In this document: one piece after another, positions 1 through 4,476 of the stretch
Position numbering within the stretch: position 1 is the first letter of the stretch
Layout of the letters: every line of letters starts with the position of its first letter
Assembly: GCA_028290165.1 (NCBI GenBank)
Contig: JAQGKJ010000015.1
Location: 1 to 5,671, forward strand
DNA length: 5,671 bases
From: Bradyrhizobium sp.
GTDB lineage: Bacteria; Pseudomonadota; Alphaproteobacteria; Rhizobiales; Xanthobacteraceae
Reading direction: 5' to 3'
Made by a program: the position numbers and the translations under genes
The notes under the pieces: generated by a model
What the model was told of the DNA's origin: nothing
The model's database searches: none
Seen by the model: the letters and a program-made list of their open reading frames with translations, nothing else

Positions 1-605
1 TTACCGAAGGCGTAAATGCGTTTCTGGCACAGAAATACAAGCTCGCGATGGCGCGGCTCAAACCGTTCGCCGAGAGCGGGAGCGCCAAGGCTCAATCGTA
101 TGTGGGCGGCATGTACGAGAGCGGTCGAATAGAGCGCAATTACACCGAGGCTATCCGCTGGTACCTTTTGGCGGAGGAGCAGAGCGATCCCAACAGCCAA
201 TCGCACTTAGGCTATCTGTACGACAAGGGGCTCGGTGCCGCACGCGACGAAAAGGTCGCGGCTCAGTGGTACGCGAAGGCGGCCGATCAAGGCAACGCAT
301 GGGCGCAGATGAATCTGGGATTGCTCTACGTCAAAGGCCAGGGGGTGCCGCTTGACTACACGAAGGCGATATTCTGGTTACGCAATGCCGCGGACCAGCA
401 CGACAGCTATGCTGAATATAATCTGGGCTTTGCCTATGAGAGCGGGGTGGGTGTTCCCAAGGATACGCAGAAGGCCATCGAATGGTATAGCAAGGCCGCC
501 AATGGCGGCAATCCGGAAGCCAGCGCCCGGCTGGCAGGGCTGACCAGTGAAAATTCCTTCTGGCAGGTTCTGTTCCGCCACATCGGATTGTTCGGCGGGC
601 ACTGA
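1..605 (+). CDS. Sel1-repeat (TPR-like) protein, 5' end outside window
   Basis: The reading frame is open from base 3 to the TGA at 603-605. An ATG occurs at 48, but the codons before it (TEGVNAFLAQKYKLA) read like the helix that normally precedes the first Sel1 repeat, so I take the gene to start upstream and to be partial here. Numbering from the ATG at 48, four tandem repeats of 35-36 residues are visible at about 13-47, 48-83, 84-119 and 120-155. Each has the pattern A-x-Q/E-x-x-L/V-G-x-x-Y, G-x-G-V/A, then a second helix such as KAIEWYSKAA. Repeat 1 is degenerate, with GRIERNY where GxGVxxD is usual. The last 30 residues are a tail rich in hydrophobic and aromatic residues. Sel1 repeats form alpha-solenoid scaffolds for protein-protein contacts, often in envelope or signalling roles. 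The partner and location cannot be told from this part, since any signal peptide would be upstream. Family sure, function unknown. Confidence 0.9.
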   Translation, partial: TEGVNAFLAQKYKLAMARLKPFAESGSAKAQSYVGGMYESGRIERNYTEAIRWYLLAEEQSDPNSQSHLGYLYDKGLGAARDEKVAAQWYAKAADQGNAWAQMNLGLLYVKGQGVPLDYTKAIFWLRNAADQHDSYAEYNLGFAYESGVGVPKDTQKAIEWYSKAANGGNPEASARLAGLTSENSFWQVLFRHIGLFGGH

Positions 606-811
606 GAGCAGGTGCAAATCGCACCATCTTGCGCTCGGGTCTGTCGCACCGTTTGAGGTTGCCTGGAATAGGCAGGGAGCGCAGGGGTTAGCCCTCTCAA
701 ATGCCGACCGTTGCTATCGCTTGTTATCGCGCCGAGGCAAAACGCTGGTAAGATTGGCCGCGACAAGAGCCTAACAACCGGGAAATACCGCAGGGCAGTC
801 AACGTTTCACT
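606..811. other. non-coding gap between Sel1 gene and hydrolase gene
   Basis: About 200 bases without a convincing gene. Short inverted repeats occur: GGTGC/GCACC at 611-625 and GCCT/AGGC at 661-673. None is strong. I looked for -35/-10 pairs ahead of the hydrolase and found none with good spacing: TTGTTA at 721 and TAAGAT at 749 are 22 bases apart. A TTG-initiated frame runs from 711 to 1064, but it has no family resemblance and overlaps the hydrolase gene. The promoter of the hydrolase presumably lies here but is not recognisable. Confidence 0.5.
611..625 (+). terminator. weak stem-loop just after the Sel1 gene
   Basis: GGTGC (611-615) and GCACC (621-625) form a perfect 5-bp stem with a 5-base loop, five bases after the stop codon. 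ATCTT follows, with no real U-tract. It could mark the transcript end, but a stem this short can arise by chance. Confidence 0.2.
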
Positions 812-818
812 GGGAGGA
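812..818 (+). promoter_or_regulatory. strong Shine-Dalgarno sequence for the hydrolase
   Basis: GGGAGGA is a near-perfect ribosome-binding site. It lies directly ahead of the in-frame codons for a twin-arginine signal peptide, so it argues that translation starts here and not at the GTG at 901. No ATG, GTG or TTG follows at proper distance in the hydrolase frame. The in-frame candidates are ATC at 820 (too close) and CTG at 832 (about 14 bases after GGAGG). Confidence 0.6.
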
Positions 819-819
819 C

Positions 820-900
820 ATCAGCAAGGAACTGACGCGACGTCACGCATTAGCCGGAGCCGCAGCGATCGCGACGACACCTGTTTTACCGTCCAAACCT
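820..900 (+). other. coding extension for a Tat export signal, upstream of the first GTG
   Basis: The hydrolase frame stays open upstream to the TAA at 772-774. From 820 it reads ISKELTRRHALAGAAAIATT, followed by PVLPSKP and then residue 1 of the GTG-started form. The twin arginines are encoded at 838-843. TRRHALAG fits the S/T-R-R-x-x-hydrophobic Tat consensus. It is followed by an alanine-rich hydrophobic stretch (about 847-879), and cleavage probably falls near the KAAA segment just past 901. This layout is usual for exported OPHC2-like metallo-hydrolases. I infer that the segment is, or recently was, translated as part of the protein at 901-1815. Confidence 0.7.
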
Positions 901-1815
901 GTGAAGGCGGCCGCTCCGATCGCGGACAAGCAGGCGCCAAGTTTTTATCGTTACAAGATCGGCGACATCCAGGTCACGGTGGTTTCCGACGGCAGAAATA
1001 CTTTCCCGCTCGAGGATTCCTTCATCACCAATGCGAAAAAGGAGGAGGTCAACGCCGCGCTTGAGAAGGCATTCTTGCCGCGCGATATCTTCACGATCTA
1101 CTTCGCGCCGTTGGTGATCAATACCGGCGGCAAGCTCGTCGTGATCGATACCGGCAATGGCGCGGTCGCGAAAGTCAACAGCAAGGGCGCGAACGGACAG
1201 TTCGCCGATAACATGGTCGCGGCGGGCTTCGATCCAAAGGCGGTCGACATGGTGGTGATCTCGCACTTTCACACCGACCACGTGAACGGCCTGCTGGCTG
1301 CCGACGGCACGCCGGCGTTTCCGAACGCCGAAATTCTGGTGCCTGCAACCGAGTGGAAGTTCTGGATGGACGACGGCGAGATGAGCCGGGCGCCTGCGGG
1401 CCGCATACAGGGCCTGTTCAAGAACAATCGCAACATCTTCGAGGCGGGCCTGAAGAAGAAAGTCACGCCCTATGAATGGGGCAAGGAAGTCGCGCCGGGC
1501 CTGCTCGCGGTCGAAACCGTCGGTCATACCCCGGGCCACACCTCCTATGTGCTGTCGTCGGGTTCGGGCAAGGTGTTCATCCAGTCGGATGTGACCAACA
1601 ATCCGAATCCGTTTGCGACCAATCCGGGTTGGCACGCGTTCTTCGACCAGGACGGCGATGTCGCGGAGAAGACCCGTCGCCGGGTCTACGACATGGTGGT
1701 TGCCGACAAGCTGCAGGTGCAGGGCTTCCACTATCCGTTCCCCGGGCTTGGCAACCTCGTAAAGGACGGCGACGGCTACCGGGTGGTGCCGGCGCCGTGG
1801 AATCCGACGATCTAG
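901..1815 (+). CDS. MBL-fold metallo-hydrolase, OPHC2/methyl-parathion-hydrolase-like, probably Tat-exported
   Basis: The coordinates give the first canonical start (GTG 901, 304 aa), but this GTG has no ribosome-binding site. The real product very likely includes the Tat signal encoded from about 820-832. All dinuclear metal ligands of the metallo-beta-lactamase fold are visible, numbered from 901: HxHxDH as H122, H124, D126 and H127; H213 in GHTPGHT; D230 in QSDVTN; H277 in GFHYPFP. The early segment FYRYKIGDIQVTVVSDG and the ending VVPAPWNP are typical of the OPHC2-like branch, which includes methyl parathion hydrolase and lactonases. It would hydrolyse an ester, lactone or phosphotriester in the periplasm, probably with two zinc ions. 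The true substrate cannot be read from sequence. The gene appears monocistronic: a 205-base gap separates it from the Sel1 gene, and repeat and hairpin structures follow its stop. The fold is certain, the subfamily likely, the substrate unknown. Confidence 0.92.
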   Translation: MKAAAPIADKQAPSFYRYKIGDIQVTVVSDGRNTFPLEDSFITNAKKEEVNAALEKAFLPRDIFTIYFAPLVINTGGKLVVIDTGNGAVAKVNSKGANGQFADNMVAAGFDPKAVDMVVISHFHTDHVNGLLAADGTPAFPNAEILVPATEWKFWMDDGEMSRAPAGRIQGLFKNNRNIFEAGLKKKVTPYEWGKEVAPGLLAVETVGHTPGHTSYVLSSGSGKVFIQSDVTNNPNPFATNPGWHAFFDQDGDVAEKTRRRVYDMVVADKLQVQGFHYPFPGLGNLVKDGDGYRVVPAPWNPTI

Positions 1816-1824
1816 GCAATTGGG

Positions 1825-1870
1825 CGCGTTTTCTCTACGCGAACCGGTGCCCACTATGCTTGAAAACGCG
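1825..1870. repeat. palindromic intergenic repeat, 9-bp inverted ends
   Basis: CGCGTTTTC (1825-1833) and GAAAACGCG (1862-1870) are perfect inverted repeats enclosing 28 bases that contain CGCGAACCGGTGCCCACT. I remember very similar strings (GCGTTTTC, then GCGAACCGGT and CCACTT, then GAAAACGC) scattered between genes of Bradyrhizobium and relatives, so I call it a dispersed repeat copy. That memory is not a search result. It starts 9 bases after the hydrolase stop and could fold in the mRNA 3' end, so it may act as a terminator or mRNA-end stabiliser. Confidence 0.55.
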
Positions 1871-1891
1871 ATGGGCATCTTGACGAAGGCG

Positions 1892-1915
1892 GGGCGCGGC
1901 CTTATAGCCGCGCCC
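1892..1915 (+). terminator. perfect 9-bp GC-rich hairpin
   Basis: GGGCGCGGC (1892-1900) pairs perfectly with GCCGCGCCC (1907-1915) around the loop CTTATA. The stem is almost all G-C, so it should be very stable in RNA from either strand. No T-run follows on either side. It lies 76 bases past the hydrolase stop and about 170 bases before the next gene, a position that suits a terminator of the U-tract-less kind common in high-GC bacteria. A protein-binding palindrome is an alternative. Confidence 0.4.
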
Positions 1916-2003
1916 ATGATCAACGCCGCGACCTTCCTTGCCGCTCGCCGCCGCCGCATTTTCGCGGTATGGGCGGACGTCTGCGTTTAAGATCGTTTGC
2001 CTC

Positions 2004-2027
2004 TGCCGCCGGACCCGGTCCGCGGCA
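2004..2027 (+). promoter_or_regulatory. stem-loop in the probable leader of the paiB-like gene
   Basis: TGCCG (2004-2008) pairs with CGGCA (2023-2027). Inside, after a single bulged C at 2009, CGGAC pairs with the GTCCG side around a very small loop. The result is a nearly perfect ~10-bp GC-rich stem about 60 bases before the start codon. It could be a leader structure or an operator palindrome. No further regulatory element is recognisable, so the role is unknown. Confidence 0.25.
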
Positions 2028-2076
2028 TGTTCATTCCCACACAGCGCGATCTGATCCGGCGGCTCCTACGTCAAGC

Positions 2077-2081
2077 AGGAG
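2077..2081 (+). promoter_or_regulatory. ribosome-binding site fixing the paiB-like start
   Basis: AGGAG lies 7 bases before the ATG at 2089, which is ideal spacing and selects this start over the in-frame ATG at 1969. CTCCT at 2063-2067 is its exact complement, 9 bases upstream, so a small hairpin could mask the site. Confidence 0.75.
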
Positions 2082-2088
2082 TTTGAAA

Positions 2089-2775
2089 ATGTATACGCCT
2101 CCCATGTTCAAGCCCGATCGTGCCGCTAGCCTTGCCTTTGCGGAAGCATGCGGATTCGGCACGGTCTGCGCCTGGGACGGCGCCAAGCCGATCGCATCCT
2201 CGCTGCCGTTTTACCTTACCTCAGCCGATGACGGCACGCCGCGCGCGGCGTTTCACGTCGCCCGTCAGAATCCGCTGCTGAAGCTGGCGGACGGCAAGTC
2301 GTCCTGGCTGATGACCGTCAACGGTGCGGATGCCTATGTTTCGGCCGATTGGTACGTATCGCCGGACCAGGTGCCGACCTGGCTCTATCAAGCCGTGCAT
2401 CTGACGGGCACGGTGCGGATATTATCCGATAGCGAACTCGGACCGCATCTCGATGCGCTCAGCGCCAAGTTTGAAAATTGGCTGGCGCCGAAACCACCTT
2501 GGGCCTCGTCCAAGATGACGGCAGGGCGTCTGGATGCGATGAAAAAGGCGATCGTCGGCCTGGTGATGACGGTCGAGGAGATCGAGGGCAGCTTCAAGCT
2601 CAACCAGCACAAATCGGACGTCGATCATGTCGCTGTTGCGACCGCGCTGTCGCGGCAACCGGAGGCAGCCGCGCAGGTTTTGGCAAACGAAATGCGTGCG
2701 CTGCGACCGCAGCTGTTCGCAGTCCAGACGAAACAATTGAATGCTATGGCGATGCCTGAAGGAACCATGAAATGA
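2089..2775 (+). CDS. PaiB-like FMN-binding negative transcriptional regulator
   Basis: The 228-aa product begins MYTPPMF, the usual N-terminus of the PaiB family. The ATG at 1969 would add 40 unrelated residues and lacks a ribosome-binding site. Family landmarks in order: GTVCAW (24-29), SSLPFYL (37-43), AAFHVARQNPL (53-63), DAYVSADWY (81-89), VPTWLYQAVHLTG (95-107), and near the C-terminus IVGLVMTVEEIEG (155-167) followed by KLNQHKSD (170-177). These describe a split-barrel flavin-binding fold. In Bacillus subtilis PaiB acts with the polyamine acetyltransferase PaiA to repress sporulation and protease genes. In proteobacteria the family's true role, regulator or flavin/haem-binding oxidoreductase, is poorly known. 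No helix-turn-helix is apparent, so DNA binding should not be assumed. No paiA partner is present; instead the stop overlaps the argC start, suggesting one mRNA. Family assignment strong, function uncertain. Confidence 0.9.
   Translation: MYTPPMFKPDRAASLAFAEACGFGTVCAWDGAKPIASSLPFYLTSADDGTPRAAFHVARQNPLLKLADGKSSWLMTVNGADAYVSADWYVSPDQVPTWLYQAVHLTGTVRILSDSELGPHLDALSAKFENWLAPKPPWASSKMTAGRLDAMKKAIVGLVMTVEEIEGSFKLNQHKSDVDHVAVATALSRQPEAAAQVLANEMRALRPQLFAVQTKQLNAMAMPEGTMK
2759..2763 (+). promoter_or_regulatory. argC ribosome-binding site inside the end of the paiB-like gene
   Basis: AAGGA lies 8 bases before the argC ATG at 2772 and within the last codons of the upstream gene. Together with the ATGA overlap (2772-2775) it suggests that ribosomes finishing the paiB-like gene restart on argC. 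Confidence 0.6.
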
Positions 2776-3821
2776 GCACGAAAAAGACCGTCGGCATTCT
2801 CGGTGCGTCCGGTTACACCGGCGCCGACGCAGTGCGCCTGTTGGCGCGGCACCCGAATGTCGAGATCGCTGCGCTGACCGCCAATACACATGCCGGCAAG
2901 GCGATGGACGAGGTATTTCCGCATTTCTTCATGCTGGACCTGCCGCGGCTCGTGGAATGGGAAAAGGTCGACTGGACAAAACTCGACGCGGTGTTCTGCG
3001 GGCTGCCGCATGGCACGACGCAGGAGATCATCGCGGCCGTCATGGCCGCCAACCCGGGCATCAAGATACTCGACATGTCGGCGGATTTCCGGCTCCGCGA
3101 CATGGGCGTCTATGCGCAATGGTACGGCCACGAGCACCGCGCGCCAAAACTTCAGGGTGAAGCCGTCTATGGTCTCACCGAATTCTACCGCGAGAAGATC
3201 ACCGCATCGCGGCTGGTCGCCTGTCCCGGCTGCTATCCGACGGCGGCGCTGCTGGCGCTGGTGCCGATCGCGCGAGCAAAACTGATCGACGTCGACGACA
3301 TCGTCATCGACGCGAAATCGGGCGTCACCGGCGCCGGCCGCGGGCTCAAGCAGAACACGCTGTTCAGCGAAGTAGGCGAGGGGCTTTCGCCCTATTCGGT
3401 GGGCACGCATCGGCACGCGCCGGAGATCGAGCAGGAGATCGGCGTTGCCGCAGGCTCGTCTGTAACGGTGAACTTCACGCCGCATCTCATTCCGATGGCC
3501 AGGGGCGAACTCTGCACGTCCTACGTCAAGCTCGACGGCGCCAGCGCCGATGATCTGCGCGCGGCGCTGAGCGCGGCCTACAAGGACGAACCGTTCGTGC
3601 ATGTCGCGAAAAAGGGCGTGCTCCCGCAGACTCAGAATGTGCGCGGCTCGAACTACGTGCAGATCGGCGTCTTCGCCGACCGCATCAAGAACCGCGCGAT
3701 CGTGATTTCAGTGCTCGATAACCTGGTGAAGGGCTCGGCGGGGCAAGCAATCCAGAACATGAACCTGATGCTCGGGTTTCCCGAGACCACCGGACTCGAG
3801 CAGATCGCGCTGTTTCCATGA
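2772..3821 (+). CDS. argC: N-acetyl-gamma-glutamyl-phosphate reductase
   Basis: ArgC reduces N-acetyl-glutamyl-5-phosphate to N-acetylglutamate semialdehyde with NADPH, the third step of cytoplasmic arginine (and ornithine) synthesis. The 349-aa length matches the ordinary (type 1) form. Visible landmarks: the dinucleotide-binding loop GASGYTG (11-17); FCGLPHG (75-81); DMSADFRL (101-108); the catalytic cysteine C154 in CPGCYPTAA; AKSGVTGAGRG (181-191); the conserved histidines H213 and H215 in THRHAPEIEQE; TPHLIPMARGE (236-246); and DNLVKGSAGQA near the C-terminus. No key residue is missing and the frame is intact. The start at 2772 has a ribosome-binding site and overlaps the preceding stop by ATGA, so expression is probably coupled to the paiB-like gene. 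In other rhizobia I recall argC following rplM-rpsI, which is not the arrangement here. No ARG box is recognisable nearby. Identification is firm. Confidence 0.97.
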   Translation: MSTKKTVGILGASGYTGADAVRLLARHPNVEIAALTANTHAGKAMDEVFPHFFMLDLPRLVEWEKVDWTKLDAVFCGLPHGTTQEIIAAVMAANPGIKILDMSADFRLRDMGVYAQWYGHEHRAPKLQGEAVYGLTEFYREKITASRLVACPGCYPTAALLALVPIARAKLIDVDDIVIDAKSGVTGAGRGLKQNTLFSEVGEGLSPYSVGTHRHAPEIEQEIGVAAGSSVTVNFTPHLIPMARGELCTSYVKLDGASADDLRAALSAAYKDEPFVHVAKKGVLPQTQNVRGSNYVQIGVFADRIKNRAIVISVLDNLVKGSAGQAIQNMNLMLGFPETTGLEQIALFP

Positions 3822-3823
3822 AG

Positions 3824-3839
3824 TGGACGACGACGTCCA
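3824..3839 (+). terminator. short hairpin directly after argC
   Basis: TGGACG (3824-3829) and CGTCCA (3834-3839) form a perfect 6-bp stem with the tetraloop ACGA, two bases after the argC stop codon. No U-tract follows. It may help end or protect the argC transcript, together with the larger palindrome further on. Confidence 0.35.
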
Positions 3840-3857
3840 GCGCTCGATCCTCTTGCT

Positions 3858-3984
3858 CGTCATGGCCAGCCTTATGCCGGGCATCCACGTCTTGGCTGCA
3901 CGCAAGCAAGGAAGTCGTGGAGGGCCGGGACATAGGCGAGCGAAAGCATCGCCGTCCTTCGGACGGCTATGCCCGGCCATGACG
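3858..3984. repeat. 127-base nested palindromic repeat between convergent genes
   Basis: The ends are perfect 10-bp inverted repeats, CGTCATGGCC (3858-3867) and GGCCATGACG (3975-3984). Inside, TTATGCCGGGCATCCACG (from 3872) is an imperfect match to the reverse complement of CGTGGAGGGCCGGGACATAG (3916-3935). Between these arms lies CTTGGCTGCACGCAAG (3891-3906), and on the right a perfect 7-bp stem, GCCGTCC/GGACGGC (3951-3967), closes a UUCG-type loop. The wording (GTCATGGCC, CCGGGCATCCACGTCTTG, GCTGCACGCAAG) is familiar to me from many intergenic spots in Bradyrhizobium and Rhodopseudomonas, so I take it as a copy of a dispersed non-coding repeat. It fills the space between argC and the MAPEG gene, where it probably serves as a two-way terminator. 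No coding sequence is seen in it. Confidence 0.7.
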
Positions 3985-4002
3985 TTGAACGGATAAATCG
4001 CG

Positions 4003-4401
4003 TCAAACCAGCTTGAAAATCGCCAGCGCCAGCACGGCCTGGGCCAGGAAGCCGACGGTGAAGGCCAGCGTGCGGAACACCGGCAGTCCGAGCGTGTAGA
4101 CGATCAGATGCGCGACGCGGGCCCAGAAGTAGACCGCGCAGGCGTAAACGGTCCACTTCGTCGAATAATCGATCTCGGCAAGGATCAGCACCAGGGGTGC
4201 GAAGATGACGAGGTTTTCCACCGCGTTGTCGTGCGCGAACATCAGGCGCGTAGCCCATTCCGCGTGCGGTTTGTCGTTGCGCGAGGGATTGGCCATCGCG
4301 CCGGAGAGGCCGCGAATCTGACAGCGATTTAAGATGTAGGGAATCCACAGCAGTCCCGTCAAAATAACCGTCAGCGTCAGCCAGAACAATTCACGCGTCA
4401 T
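4003..4401 (-). CDS. MAPEG family membrane protein
   Basis: The 132-aa protein has four likely membrane helices at about 5-24, 61-78, 82-102 and 108-131, the layout of MAPEG proteins (membrane-associated proteins in eicosanoid and glutathione metabolism). The family signature sits at the start of helix 2: R52, then AHDNAVEN (56-63), where N59 and E62 match the conserved R-x(n)-N-x-x-E glutathione-site pattern. Helices 3 to 4 show R94, H98, Y102, GLP and R110, also typical. Eukaryotic members are glutathione transferases or peroxidases; bacterial ones of this type are mostly untested. I chose the ATG at 4401 because GAGGGGG lies 6 bases before it and homologues begin right before helix 1; the TTG at 4461 would add 20 non-homologous residues. 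The gene lies 75 bases downstream of phaC on the same strand and converges with argC. Family strong, activity unknown. Confidence 0.9.
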   Translation of the reverse strand: MTRELFWLTLTVILTGLLWIPYILNRCQIRGLSGAMANPSRNDKPHAEWATRLMFAHDNAVENLVIFAPLVLILAEIDYSTKWTVYACAVYFWARVAHLIVYTLGLPVFRTLAFTVGFLAQAVLALAIFKLV

Positions 4402-4407
4402 GGGCGT

Positions 4408-4414
4408 CCCCCTC
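4408..4414 (-). promoter_or_regulatory. ribosome-binding site of the MAPEG gene
   Basis: On the minus strand this reads GAGGGGG, 6 bases ahead of the ATG at 4401. It supports that start over the longer TTG form beginning at 4461. Confidence 0.55.
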
Positions 4415-4431
4415 ACTCGATTTTCGAATCT

Positions 4432-4446
4432 CGTCCCGGCGGGACG
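4432..4446 (-). other. small inverted repeat between phaC and the MAPEG gene
   Basis: CGTCCC (4432-4437) and GGGACG (4441-4446) form a 6-bp stem with a 3-base loop, in the 75-base gap. In the phaC transcript it lies 31 bases past the stop and is not followed by a U-tract. It may be a weak terminator or attenuator, or chance. It leaves open whether the MAPEG gene is read through from phaC. Confidence 0.25.
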
Positions 4447-4476
4447 GCCCGTTATAATCAAACGCGCGGCGTTGCG

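Larger units (their letters stand above)
1816..2088. other. 273-base intergenic region upstream of the paiB-like gene
   Basis: This gap holds the palindromic repeat (1825-1870), the GC hairpin (1892-1915), a stem-loop at 2004-2027 and the paiB-like ribosome-binding site at 2077-2081. I find no convincing gene: a 39-codon frame at 1871-1990 has no ribosome-binding site and runs through the hairpin. No clear sigma-70 -35/-10 pair is visible, though a promoter for the paiB-like/argC pair must lie here or further upstream. Confidence 0.5.

Noticed and set aside
23..36. TGGCAC resembling the -24 part of a sigma-54 promoter
   Set aside because: The -12 TTGC element is absent at the right spacing, and the site lies in Sel1 coding sequence.
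711..1064. TTG-started frame overlapping the start of the hydrolase gene
   Set aside because: No ribosome-binding site and no family resemblance; it overlaps the Tat signal and mature N-terminus read in the hydrolase frame.
886..1959. 357-codon open frame on the minus strand opposite the hydrolase
   Set aside because: It is arginine/histidine-rich low-complexity protein with no family resemblance, mirroring the codon bias of the real gene, and it runs through the intergenic palindromes.
1871..1990. 39-codon frame in the hydrolase/paiB-like gap
   Set aside because: No ribosome-binding site, and it runs through the perfect hairpin; more likely chance.
1969..2088. 40-residue N-terminal extension of the PaiB-like protein from ATG 1969
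   Set aside because: PaiB proteins start MYTP; the ideal ribosome-binding site at 2077-2081 marks ATG 2089, and the extension reads as unrelated sequence.
2625..3602. 325-codon open frame on the minus strand opposite argC
   Set aside because: It is a shadow of the intact argC frame caused by high third-position GC; no recognisable motif or ribosome-binding site.
4453..4458. TATAAT on the plus strand between phaC and the MAPEG gene
   Set aside because: No -35 element at proper distance, and it would only direct antisense transcription of phaC; a chance hexamer.
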